Shown here in pieces: positions 16,442 to 24,030 of a stretch of 40,593 bases of DNA. The notes beneath the pieces were generated by a model. The model searched no databases. It had not been told where the DNA came from and saw nothing but the letters and a program-made list of their open reading frames with translations. The position numbers and the translations under genes were made by a program. The stretch is from positions 1-40,593 of the forward strand of contig JBFXCK010000017.1 in assembly GCA_050182275.1 (NCBI GenBank), given 5' to 3'. The DNA is from JBFXCK01 sp050182275. Lineage in GTDB: Bacteria > Pseudomonadota > Alphaproteobacteria > SHNJ01. Each line of letters starts with the position of its first letter. Within the stretch, counting starts at the first letter, position 1.

Positions 16442-17797
16442 CTAGTTAACTTCGGTTAATTCGCCCCACAAATCATAGGCCTCGGCCTTGGTGATCTTGG
16501 CCTGAACGATTTCGCCGGGCCGCAAGCGGCGGGTGGGAGCGATGAAAACTTTGCCATCAATTTCCGGCGCATCGCCTTCGCTGCGGCCGATAAAGCCGTT
16601 TTCATCCATCTCATCGATCATCACGGATAAGGTTTTACCTATTTTTTTGGCCAGGCGTTTAGCGCTGATTTTTTGCTGGGCTTGCATGAAACGGTGCCAG
16701 CGTTCTTCTTTTACCTCTTGCGGCACATGCGGTGCGATGGCGTTTGATGCGGCCCCTTCCACCGCTTCATATTGGAAGCAGCCTACCCTATCCAACTCGG
16801 CTTCTTCCAGCCAATGGAGCAGGAATTGAAAATCTTCCTCCGTTTCGCCAGGAAAACCGGCGATGAAAGTGGAGCGGATGGTAAGGTCAGGGCAAATGTT
16901 GCGCCACGCTTTAATCCGCTCTAAAGTTTTTTCCTGATGCGCGGGGCGGCGCATGGCCTTCAGCACATTGGGGCTGGCATGCTGGAAGGGAATATCAAGA
17001 TAGGGCAGGATTTTACCTTCGGCCATCAAAGGAATAACCGCATCGACATGCGGGTAAGGATAAACATAATGCAAGCGCACCCAAATTTTCAATTCGGCCA
17101 AGGCATTGCATAAATCCAAAAAGCGGGTTTGATATTCTTTTTTACGCCAAGTCCGCGATTCATATTTCACATCCAGCCCATAGGCGCTGGTGTCTTGCGA
17201 AATGACCAATAATTCGCGCACGCCCGATTCGGCCAGGCGCTCGGCCTCTTGCAGCACTTCGTCAATGGGGCGGCTGACCAAATCGCCGCGCAATTTTGGA
17301 ATAATGCAAAAGGAACAGCGGTTATTGCAACCTTCGGAAATTTTTAAATAGGCGTAATGGCGCGGGGTTAATTTAATGCCCTGCGGCGGAATTAAATCGA
17401 AATACGGATCGTGCAAGGGCGGCACTACCTCATGCACCGCTTTTACCACCGTTTCATATTGATGCGGGCCGGTGATAGCCAAAACATTGGGATGGCGTTC
17501 GCGGATTTTATCGGGTTCCGCACCCAAACAACCGGTGACAATAACCTTGCCGTTTGATTCCAGCGCCTCGCCGATCGCGCCCAGCGATTCCTCGCGCGCC
17601 GAATCCAGAAAGCCGCAAGTGTTGACAATCACCACATCGGCGCCGTCGTAATTGGCGGCGACTTCATAGCCTTCGGCGCGAAGCTGGGTTAAAATCCGCT
17701 CGGAATCAACCAGCGCTTTGGCGCAGCCAAGGCTGACCATGCCGATTTTGGGCGCAGGGGGTTTAGGCGTTTTCAGGGTTTTTAATGCGGTTTTCAT
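16442..17797 (-). CDS. rimO: ribosomal protein S12 methylthiotransferase
   Basis: Radical SAM enzyme that adds a methylthio group to the conserved Asp of ribosomal protein S12. The 451 residues show the UPF0004 domain with its three Cys (MVSLGCAKALVDSE, VIVNTCGFLDSAREE, IVTGCLGAEPD), the radical SAM triad CNNRCSFC (about residue 155) with IPKLRGDLVSRP that distinguishes RimO from MiaB, and a TRAM domain at the C-terminus. The ATG at 17797 is chosen: GAAGG lies 5 nt upstream, while the open frame further upstream starts with TTG inside a terminator hairpin. The promoter overlaps that terminator (see 17805-17833). The nearby rpsA is also translational, but not in one operon. Confidence 0.95.
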   Translation of the reverse strand: MKTALKTLKTPKPPAPKIGMVSLGCAKALVDSERILTQLRAEGYEVAANYDGADVVIVNTCGFLDSAREESLGAIGEALESNGKVIVTGCLGAEPDKIRERHPNVLAITGPHQYETVVKAVHEVVPPLHDPYFDLIPPQGIKLTPRHYAYLKISEGCNNRCSFCIIPKLRGDLVSRPIDEVLQEAERLAESGVRELLVISQDTSAYGLDVKYESRTWRKKEYQTRFLDLCNALAELKIWVRLHYVYPYPHVDAVIPLMAEGKILPYLDIPFQHASPNVLKAMRRPAHQEKTLERIKAWRNICPDLTIRSTFIAGFPGETEEDFQFLLHWLEEAELDRVGCFQYEAVEGAASNAIAPHVPQEVKEERWHRFMQAQQKISAKRLAKKIGKTLSVMIDEMDENGFIGRSEGDAPEIDGKVFIAPTRRLRPGEIVQAKITKAEAYDLWGELTEVN

Positions 17798-17804
17798 TTT
17801 GCCT

Positions 17805-17833
17805 TCTATAATCAAAAGCCCCGGCCAGGTCAA
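17805..17833 (-). promoter_or_regulatory. candidate rimO promoter embedded in upstream terminator
   Basis: Minus strand TTGACC (17833-17828), 17-nt spacer, TATAGA (17810-17805), then 7 nt to the rimO ATG. The -35 box lies in the loop and descending arm of the terminator at 17811-17848. Confidence 0.5.
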
Positions 17834-17848
17834 ACCCTGGCCGGGGCT
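17811..17848 (-). terminator. intrinsic terminator
   Basis: AGCCCCGGCCAGG (17817-17829) pairs exactly with CCTGGCCGGGGCT (17836-17848), a 13-bp GC-rich stem with a 6-nt loop. Read on the minus strand it is followed by TTTTGAT. It would end transcription of the membrane-protein gene that stops at 17869. There is no T-run on the plus strand. Confidence 0.75.
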
Positions 17849-17868
17849 GGTAAAAGTTGCGCTTTTAT

Positions 17869-20112
17869 CTAGCGGGCGCGTACTAGGCTGTTAACGTACA
17901 AACCAGTAATCACCGAACCATCGCTTAAAGTGGCAATGCCATTGTCATTGACGCTGGCGGTGAAAATATTTTCAACCGCAACCATCGCCGGAACCGGAAT
18001 AGGCGCTTCCGCCCTGGCCGGAGAACCCGCCATCAGCACAGCGCCTAAACTGGCGCTTAACCCTATTGCGGGCGAAGCAGCCCCCACTTTGGGAAGTCTG
18101 GATTTAAAGCTGTTTACTACAGCATCATCACGGGTTTTTTGCGCCGGATCACCGCCAAAATCGATCGGACTTTGGGATGAGGCGCTGCGGTTACGCGCAT
18201 CTTGTAAAGCAGCGGCTACGTCCATATCTGCGCTAACCGGAGCGGAGGCAGGCGTTGGCGAACAGCCATCATCTTCGTCCTTCCCCATCGTTAATTCCAT
18301 AAGGCTTTCCGCGTCAGTGTCAAATCCTGTAGCCGAAGCCCCGGCAGCATTGTCATCATCATTCATGAAAACCGATATATCCCCTTCTGTGTTGTCCGGC
18401 TTTGGGGACTTGTCCGCATATACCTTGGTTTCTTGTTCCGCCAAGGAGTTCTTTTTTTCGATACGCTGGAGCAAGCGCTGTTCCTGGGCCTGCATAGCGT
18501 CGGCATGTTCTTCCCTCAAGCGTTCTTCCATCGCTTTCATATCGGCGGCAAAAGATCTTTTGGCTTGCCGCGCAATGAGCAATTGCAGTGCGTTAATCAA
18601 TAATGATCCCGCGGCAATCAGGCCGACGGAAAAAATTGTCCAGAAAGATTTGCTGGATTGGGCGGCAGCAGCGGCTTTTTCCTTGGTCAATTCCTCTTTC
18701 ACCGCGGCCAATTCCTGTTCAGCGGCGGATGAAACGGCAGGAGACGCCTGTTTTTCCGCATTGCTTTGCGGCTGCCCGGCGGCGGGAGAGATCGCCTCTT
18801 TAGCCGGGGAAGGCTGTTCATTAGCAGGGGTTTCGGCCATCCCCGCCTCTATTTTCGAAAAACCATTGGCCGGTTCAGACGGAGCGCTTGTCATTTCCGG
18901 CGCCGGCGGTTCAGCGGTTAAAGCCGGGCTGGGAGCAGGTTCGGCATTGACCATCACCGCGCCATCAATAACGGCGGGAGTATTGGGCAAAGCGGCGGCT
19001 TCAATGGCCGGGGCCGGCGGCGATGCCGGTTGCAATGGCGCATTCACCATTACTGCACCATCCAAAGCGGATGATAAATCTTCAACCGGCGCGGCAGGCG
19101 TAAGGTGTTGATTGACCGCGGCCGTCACCGGCGAAGCGGGAACGGCGTTCACCATCACCACCCCATCAATCATGGCCGGGCGCGCTGTGGCGACGGCTTC
19201 AATCGTAGCCGGAGCAGCGGGCGAAGAAACGGCGGGAATAGCATTCACCATCACCACCCCATCAATCATAGCGGGGCGGACGGTTTCAGGCGCGGCTTGG
19301 GCAAGCACCGGCGCCGTGCTGGCGGCAGGCGCATTAGCCATGACCGTGCCATCTTCCAAAGTGGCCGGGGCATTTTGATTCGCCGGAGCATTGGCGAACA
19401 TTGCCGCCACTTGTTCGGGCGATAATTGCGGCTGCATATCGCCCTTAGCGACTTGCTCGATAATCGGCGCGGCATCGGCGGCAGGAACAGCCGCGGTTTG
19501 AACATTGCTCATGCGGCTTAATTCGGCCATCATGATTGGGCCGCCAGCTATATTGACCTTATCGCTCAATTCATAGGCCAGTTCGATTTGCTCTTCGGCA
19601 TCATCGGTTGCGGCGCGCATGCTGTGCAGATTTGAAAGCCTGCCCTCAACCAGCTCGGCTTCGCTGGCGTTAAAGCGGTAAAAGGGGGTCATGGCGGAAG
19701 GATGGGCCGCCACATTGGCCAAATAATCGCGCACCGACACTACTTCGCTGAAAGCGGTGACTTGCTCGACATCAAAAGCGGCGGCATTCACCGCGGCCAA
19801 TTGGCCAAAGAAGCCGGGTTCAAAATTATCATATTTGCCGCTATTCACTTCCGCGACTTCTTGATCGAGCGCGGCTTGCGCCAATCCGGGAATGCGGAAA
19901 ATATGGCCGTTATCGCGGCCCAATACCGCATAGGCCATGCCTGCCCCGCCCGCATCTTGCGCCGGCATGTAAATCAAATAGCCGGTGCGGCTTTGTACTT
20001 GCTCGCTGGAGGGGAAATCTTGCCCTTGCGCGGAAGAATTCATAACGCCCACAGCGCCGCTGGCGCTTAAGCTTAAAGCCGCGAGGGTGGAAAGGCGGGA
20101 ATTGTTGCTCAT
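17869..20112 (-). CDS. bitopic membrane protein A of duplicated module (unknown family)
   Basis: A 747-residue protein of no recognised family. The start at 20112 (MSNNSRLSTL) follows AAAGGAT and gives a signal peptide ending near residue 29. Residues 31-210 form the N-terminal domain, including FPSSEQVQSRTGYLIYMP (33-50) and MTPFYRFNASEAELVEGR (141-158). Residues 249-395 contain five DGxVMVNAxPA repeats. A Pro/Ala-rich linker and charged helix lead to one clear transmembrane helix (about 490-513, WTIFSVGLIAAGSLLINALQ). Beyond it come a coiled coil (about 519-562), an acidic stretch with DDDD-like runs (572-617), and a second hydrophobic segment (680-698) ending in SPARA that looks like a signal-peptide end. 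The C-terminus reads DGSVITGLYV. It is a diverged paralogue of the gene at 21091 and follows lipoprotein gene 20141 by 28 nt. Confidence 0.8.
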   Translation of the reverse strand: MSNNSRLSTLAALSLSASGAVGVMNSSAQGQDFPSSEQVQSRTGYLIYMPAQDAGGAGMAYAVLGRDNGHIFRIPGLAQAALDQEVAEVNSGKYDNFEPGFFGQLAAVNAAAFDVEQVTAFSEVVSVRDYLANVAAHPSAMTPFYRFNASEAELVEGRLSNLHSMRAATDDAEEQIELAYELSDKVNIAGGPIMMAELSRMSNVQTAAVPAADAAPIIEQVAKGDMQPQLSPEQVAAMFANAPANQNAPATLEDGTVMANAPAASTAPVLAQAAPETVRPAMIDGVVMVNAIPAVSSPAAPATIEAVATARPAMIDGVVMVNAVPASPVTAAVNQHLTPAAPVEDLSSALDGAVMVNAPLQPASPPAPAIEAAALPNTPAVIDGAVMVNAEPAPSPALTAEPPAPEMTSAPSEPANGFSKIEAGMAETPANEQPSPAKEAISPAAGQPQSNAEKQASPAVSSAAEQELAAVKEELTKEKAAAAAQSSKSFWTIFSVGLIAAGSLLINALQLLIARQAKRSFAADMKAMEERLREEHADAMQAQEQRLLQRIEKKNSLAEQETKVYADKSPKPDNTEGDISVFMNDDDNAAGASATGFDTDAESLMELTMGKDEDDGCSPTPASAPVSADMDVAAALQDARNRSASSQSPIDFGGDPAQKTRDDAVVNSFKSRLPKVGAASPAIGLSASLGAVLMAGSPARAEAPIPVPAMVAVENIFTASVNDNGIATLSDGSVITGLYVNSLVRAR
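18937..19368 (-). repeat. five-fold DGxVMVNAxPA repeat array inside membrane protein A
   Basis: Asp-Gly pairs sit at residues 254, 284, 316, 351 and 383 of the encoded protein, 30-35 residues apart, each followed by a T/V/A, then VM, then A/V and NA. Copies 2 and 3 both read RPAMIDGVVMVNA and share 26 identical bases (19148-19173 and 19244-19269), exactly 96 nt apart, which points to recent duplication. The extreme C-terminus (IATLSDGSVITG) is a sixth, degenerate relative of copy 1 (PATLEDGTVMAN). Confidence 0.85.
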
Positions 20113-20140
20113 GATCTTATCCTTTATATGAAAGTGAAGC

Positions 20141-20896
20141 TTAGCGGCTGCCGCGCTGATTGGCCCGGTTGTTGGCCAAAGCGGCATCTAATTTAGGGTT
20201 ATCGGTAACGGAAGGCTGGCGGTTCAGCTTGGCGATATCGCGGCTGGTGCCATCCATCGGAAATAGAAATTGAGTGATTTGATCGATTTGTTTAGCCAAA
20301 TCTTGGCCCTTGGGCGCGATGGGGTTGCGCAATTGCACCGCTACTTCACCCGGCTTGTTCAGCACTGGCGTAAACCAGTTGGAAGAGACGGTAAATAAGA
20401 AAACCCGGCTTGTGGAGTTGGCGCTATCGGGATCAAGCGCCAGCGTGCGCGCCTTTTCCAACTCTTGCTTGATTTCGGCGGCGGCTTGCTCTTTTTCAGC
20501 GTCCGTTACTTGACGCATAAAAGGCAAGGCAAAGCTGGTGCTTTCATTAAACAGCCCGTTAAAGCCAGCACGTTCGCCGGTTTTAGCGCTGATTTTTTGC
20601 AATTCGGCTTCACGCTGCCAATTCAAATCTTTGGTGCTGACCAATAAAAGCGTTTGGCCATTGGCCGAATTTTGCCCAATAACAAATGCTTTATAAGAAG
20701 CGATGCCGCTGGGCTGCACTTGCAGAATGACCGCCCCGACATCCTCATATTTAAAATTTTCCGGATTGCCTGCAACAACCGACTGCACTTCGCGGGCAGT
20801 GCCGGTGGTGTAATCTTGCACCGTATTACAGCCGCCCAATTGACCGGCCGCGATTGTGCCAGCCGCCAGAATTCCGAGATTCTTTACTTGCGCCAT
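20141..20896 (-). CDS. lipoprotein A of duplicated module (unknown family)
   Basis: A 251-residue probable lipoprotein: MAQVKNLGILAAGTIAAGQL leads to GGC with the candidate lipid-anchored Cys at residue 23. The body has mixed strand/helix character with a charged helix (about 132-151, DAEKEQAAAEIKQELEKART). It is clearly related to the gene at 22591: both have GGC near the start, an NP(E/A)N segment at 44-49, F(N/S)G(L/V)F-x2-ST at about 112-121, and RNPIAPKGQDLAKQIDQ (190-206) against QNPVAAEGEKLIRQIDQ (192-208). The family is not one I know. AAGGAG lies before the ATG. Its membrane-protein partner starts 28 nt downstream, so the two are cotranscribed. A possible promoter with a leader of roughly 100 nt lies upstream. 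Confidence 0.8.
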   Translation of the reverse strand: MAQVKNLGILAAGTIAAGQLGGCNTVQDYTTGTAREVQSVVAGNPENFKYEDVGAVILQVQPSGIASYKAFVIGQNSANGQTLLLVSTKDLNWQREAELQKISAKTGERAGFNGLFNESTSFALPFMRQVTDAEKEQAAAEIKQELEKARTLALDPDSANSTSRVFLFTVSSNWFTPVLNKPGEVAVQLRNPIAPKGQDLAKQIDQITQFLFPMDGTSRDIAKLNRQPSVTDNPKLDAALANNRANQRGSR

Positions 20897-20954
20897 CCTT
20901 TTACTCCTTATATATGTGCGCCTGGTGGCGCTTGGATTAACCCTGATGATTTTT

Positions 20955-20984
20955 CCCTTTTAAGATATACAGTATTCAAAAGGG
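20955..20984 (-). promoter_or_regulatory. inverted repeat in the leader of module A
   Basis: CCCTTTT (20955-20961) and AAAAGGG (20978-20984) form a 7-bp inverted repeat with a 16-nt centre, inside the long leader. A second small hairpin, GCGCC-TGGT-GGCGC, lies just upstream of the ribosome-binding site (about 20919-20932). Confidence 0.35.
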
Positions 20985-21000
20985 ATTTTATTTGAGCATT

Positions 21001-21028
21001 ACTATACACTCTTTTTATAGAGGCGCAA
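21001..21028 (-). promoter_or_regulatory. candidate promoter of module A
   Basis: Minus strand TTGCGC (21028-21023), 16-nt spacer, TATAGT (21006-21001). It would give lipoprotein A a leader of about 100 nt and make module A a transcription unit separate from module B. Confidence 0.45.
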
Positions 21029-21090
21029 GGGGTTTTTCCATGAATTTTCTAATGACGAAATAAAAGGCGGCGGAAATCGAAGCCCAAAGG

Positions 21091-22566
21091 TTAACGGCAG
21101 CGGCGCAGGCGCATTAACATGGCGGGCAAATAAGCTCCGCTGATGAATACGGCATTTTCAATATCAATCGCCGGCGCTTTTTTGCGGGAGCGCCCGGCGC
21201 CATTGGTAAAAGAAACCGGTTCGGCGATGCAGGCGCACACATCCGGCGCTGCTTTTAAGGGCGGGGAAGGAGAACGTGAAGGAATGACCGGGCTATGCCG
21301 TTTTGTAGAATGGCGGGCGTTTTCCGCTTCTTCGATAGCGGTTTGAACGCCCTTATCTAAAGAAGAGGAAAGGCTTTCTTCGGCGGCAGAGCCTTCCTTC
21401 CTTACAAAACGGCCGCGCGGGCCGCGGGGCGGTGAAGAATGATGGCCATTATTATTATGATGATGGCTGCCGTTACTAGAAGAAGGTTTCTTTTTCCGCT
21501 TGTAAGATACATTTTCTTTCATATCATCAAGGTCTTTGCGCAAAGCGCCTGTGCTCTTTTGCACCTCTTGCAAGGTGGCGTTGGCTGTCTTGTGTTCTTT
21601 GAGCAAGTCTTCGTAGCTTAAGCGCAAGCGGCGCAATTTCCGGCTTAAAGTTAAATTCCAAGCTGCCAAGGCCGCCGCTGTTAATCCGCCTATCAGCCAG
21701 CCGATCCAATTCTTTTCACTGGGAGCAGCATCGGGCGCAGTATTGGGCGCAGCAGGCGGCGGTTGATGTGGCGCGGGCGCGGCCTGTGCTTGGGGCTGTG
21801 AAGCGGGACGAGCTTTGTCTTCCGCCAAGCTGGGCGGAACAATCTGCTGCACCATAATGCGCGGCTGATGAAGAATGATTGGCTGGCCATGGTCTGCCGC
21901 CAAGCGCGATGGGAAGTTATTTTGCCTGGCTTTGGCCAAAGCGGCATCGGCCCGCAAAATTGCTTGGCGCGTTTGAACGGGGGTTTTTCCCGCCGGTTTT
22001 AAATTTTCAATTTGCGATAGATAATAAACGCCGTCTTGCCGGGTTAGCTCTACATCATCCGCTTCGAAAGTGAATAAAACAAAGGGAGTTTCGGGGGCCA
22101 AAGCGTTATCGTCCAGCCCTTGCGATAATTTGGCCAAATAGGGATGAAGTCCGGCGATTTCATCTTCATCCGCCAGCTTAACCGCCAGGCTCATGGTCTT
22201 ATCGGTAGCGGCGCGCTCGATCACTTGCAAGGGCGGAATGCGGTAATGCGGAAAAGCTTGGTACGCCACCGCATAAACTTCGGTTAAAAGCGCGTTTAGG
22301 GGAAGATCATCAACGCGCAAGATCGCCTCTTTCAAAATTAGATAGGCCTGCTCTTCCGGCATAGAGATTAAAAACCCTTCTTGCGTGCGCAAGTCTTTAG
22401 CGGTTGGAAAATAATCCGCCGCGATAGTTACCTGATCCGCTTTAAAAATATTTTCCAAGGCAGCGGCGTTATTTTGCGCGTTCGCCCTGCTGATTCCGAA
22501 TAAAGCGCCGGCACCGGCGGCGGCGATGCTTAAATTCCGGGAAAAAGAAGTTTGCTTGCGCTGCAT
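21091..22566 (-). CDS. bitopic membrane protein B of duplicated module (unknown family)
   Basis: A 491-residue paralogue of the protein encoded at 17869. Signal peptide to about residue 30 (AAAGAGALFGISRANA, AxA cleavage). The N-terminal domain has FPTAKDLRTQEGFLISMP (53-70) and ETPFVLFTFEADDVELTR (159-176), which line up with residues 33-50 and 141-158 of protein A. A Pro/Gln/Ala linker (about 245-283) leads to a transmembrane helix (287-307, GWLIGGLTAAALAAW), an Arg-rich stop-transfer segment, a coiled coil (about 315-350), a basic KRKKKPSSS patch, a His/Asn-rich run (HHHNNNGHH) and a Ser/Pro/Arg tail. The DGxVMVNA repeats of A are absent. The C-terminus (FISGAYLPAMLMRLRRCR) resembles that of A. 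It follows lipoprotein B by 24 nt. Confidence 0.8.
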   Translation of the reverse strand: MQRKQTSFSRNLSIAAAGAGALFGISRANAQNNAAALENIFKADQVTIAADYFPTAKDLRTQEGFLISMPEEQAYLILKEAILRVDDLPLNALLTEVYAVAYQAFPHYRIPPLQVIERAATDKTMSLAVKLADEDEIAGLHPYLAKLSQGLDDNALAPETPFVLFTFEADDVELTRQDGVYYLSQIENLKPAGKTPVQTRQAILRADAALAKARQNNFPSRLAADHGQPIILHQPRIMVQQIVPPSLAEDKARPASQPQAQAAPAPHQPPPAAPNTAPDAAPSEKNWIGWLIGGLTAAALAAWNLTLSRKLRRLRLSYEDLLKEHKTANATLQEVQKSTGALRKDLDDMKENVSYKRKKKPSSSNGSHHHNNNGHHSSPPRGPRGRFVRKEGSAAEESLSSSLDKGVQTAIEEAENARHSTKRHSPVIPSRSPSPPLKAAPDVCACIAEPVSFTNGAGRSRKKAPAIDIENAVFISGAYLPAMLMRLRRCR

Positions 22567-22590
22567 GCATGTCTCCTTTCTTTAAATGAA

Positions 22591-23298
22591 TCAACCCCGC
22601 TGATGCTGCCGCATAAGAAATGCCCGCGATATTTCTGCCTCCACAAAAGGCTCCGGCTGCAGCCAGCGTGAAGTTTGATCGATTTGCCGGATCAATTTTT
22701 CGCCTTCCGCCGCAACGGGGTTTTGAATTCTTAGTTGGTAGGTATCGCCGCCGCGATTGCGGATTGGCTGAATAGTTTCGCCATCGATCACAAAAGCTAT
22801 CAAATGCGGCTCTAGAGCATTGCCGATGGAGCCTTGGCTTGCCTTATCCCGCTCGATGGTTAAAAGCGGCTGAAATTTTTGCCGCACCGCCTGGTTGGCT
22901 TCGGCCAATGGCAACAGCTTGGCCTCGGGAATATTGAAATAGGTGCTGGCGCTGAAAACGCCGCTCAACCTTGTGCGGGCGGCGCTTTGGCGGGTTACCC
23001 CGGTCAATTCCTGGTAGCGTTCAAGCGGCAGAGAGGCTTGAAACACCAATAGCCGCCCCGGCTCGGTTTGGCTGGGCCAAGCCAAAAACAAATCACGGCG
23101 GCCATCTATGCCCCTTGGTAAAATCGCCATCATGCCGGTATGGGCCGCCATCATATTGGCGGGATTGCGGGTGGTGACGGAATGAAAATTTTCGGCGGAA
23201 GATTTGACAGCATGGCATCCGCCCGCCCCCGCCAGCAAAGGGGCGCTTATCGCAACAACACTTAACGCATAAGGCGTTTTACGGTTGGTAATAGCCAT
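22591..23298 (-). CDS. lipoprotein B of duplicated module (unknown family)
   Basis: A 235-residue probable lipoprotein, paralogue of the gene at 20141. The hydrophobic start (ALSVVAISAPLLAGAGGC) places the candidate lipid-anchored Cys at residue 28; the -3 residue is Ala rather than Leu, so the lipobox is less typical than in paralogue A. Shared landmarks are RNPANM (45-50), LSGVFSASTYFNIP (111-124) and QNPVAAEGEKLIRQIDQ (192-208). AGAAGGAGCTGCC before the ATG is a strong ribosome-binding site. It precedes membrane protein B by 24 nt. The upstream gap (23299-23449) shows no clear promoter. The function is unknown; an outer- or inner-membrane lipoprotein working with protein B is inferred from gene order. 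Confidence 0.78.
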   Translation of the reverse strand: MAITNRKTPYALSVVAISAPLLAGAGGCHAVKSSAENFHSVTTRNPANMMAAHTGMMAILPRGIDGRRDLFLAWPSQTEPGRLLVFQASLPLERYQELTGVTRQSAARTRLSGVFSASTYFNIPEAKLLPLAEANQAVRQKFQPLLTIERDKASQGSIGNALEPHLIAFVIDGETIQPIRNRGGDTYQLRIQNPVAAEGEKLIRQIDQTSRWLQPEPFVEAEISRAFLMRQHQRG

Positions 23299-23449
23299 TG
23301 GCAGCTCCTTCTTAAGCTCCTGTTATTGCTTGTTTTTATGAGCATCTTTTCTCCGCCTGGATTATTTTCTTATTTTTGTGCGGCAATAAGAATCGAAGAA
23401 GTTTTCAATGAATAATTGTACAGTTTTTGGCTTGCTTGACAAGCGCTTT

Positions 23450-24028
23450 TTAAAGAACTGTTTCCGTTTTGCGCCGGGCAAGCACCATGGCGACAAATCC
23501 AAAATTCATCACCACCAGCGAAGCCGGATAAAGAGCGGTGGTGAGAGTGAAATTTTCCAAGGCCGGCAAGGCAAGGGCGAATTTAACGCCGCTTAAGGTG
23601 TAGGTAAGCGTCACTTCCTGCTCTGGCTTATGCCATGATTTGCGGAAAGTCGGATAAAAGGCCAGCGCGTCGATCACCGTGATTAAAATCACCGCCCATA
23701 GCGGATCCTTGGTGATGTACCACAATGGAATGCTGCACAGCGCCGCAATAAAACTAACCCAATCGCTTGTGGTGATGTTTTTTTCACCCTGGCGGAAGGC
23801 GATGACGGCGACAATCAAACACATAAGCGATGTAAAGCCGGTAATCCAGGCGCCCGGCCCCGCATTTTCGGCATATTGCGCGGCCCAGCCAATGCCTGTC
23901 AGCACTCCCCATAAAAACCAGGAAAAAACGTGCGGCTTGGTTTCACCCCGCCAGATGCCGCGGAAATAAGGCACATAGGCGTATATGGCGATAGCAATTC
24001 CGATCAGGCTTAAAAGTTCTTTGACCAT
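23450..24028 (-). CDS. PQ-loop-like multi-span membrane protein
   Basis: A 192-residue integral membrane protein with about six helices. Two halves look related: LIGIAIAIYAYVPYFRGIWRGETKPHVFSWFLWG near the N-terminus and VIDALAFYPTFRKSWHKPEQE in the middle, both with a Tyr-Pro-x-(F/I)-R turn followed by a (T/E)KP- or KPE-type motif and a conserved Trp. This resembles the PQ-loop/SemiSWEET layout of small transporters, but the sequence is too diverged for a substrate to be named. It starts 2 nt after the Hpt gene, so it is probably cotranscribed with the response regulator and Hpt genes. A membrane input or output of that phosphorelay is possible but unproven. Confidence 0.6.
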   Translation of the reverse strand: MVKELLSLIGIAIAIYAYVPYFRGIWRGETKPHVFSWFLWGVLTGIGWAAQYAENAGPGAWITGFTSLMCLIVAVIAFRQGEKNITTSDWVSFIAALCSIPLWYITKDPLWAVILITVIDALAFYPTFRKSWHKPEQEVTLTYTLSGVKFALALPALENFTLTTALYPASLVVMNFGFVAMVLARRKTETVL

Positions 24029-24030
24029 TT

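Noticed and set aside
17930..19111. 393-residue plus-strand frame opposite membrane protein A
   Set aside because: It is antisense to a repetitive Ala/Pro-rich gene whose codon pattern keeps the opposite strand open; it has no start signals.
18937..19368. Regular 96-nt spacing taken as a possible CRISPR or minisatellite
   Set aside because: The repeats are in frame inside a protein gene, are imperfect and encode a conserved peptide; there are no spacers of constant length or cas genes.
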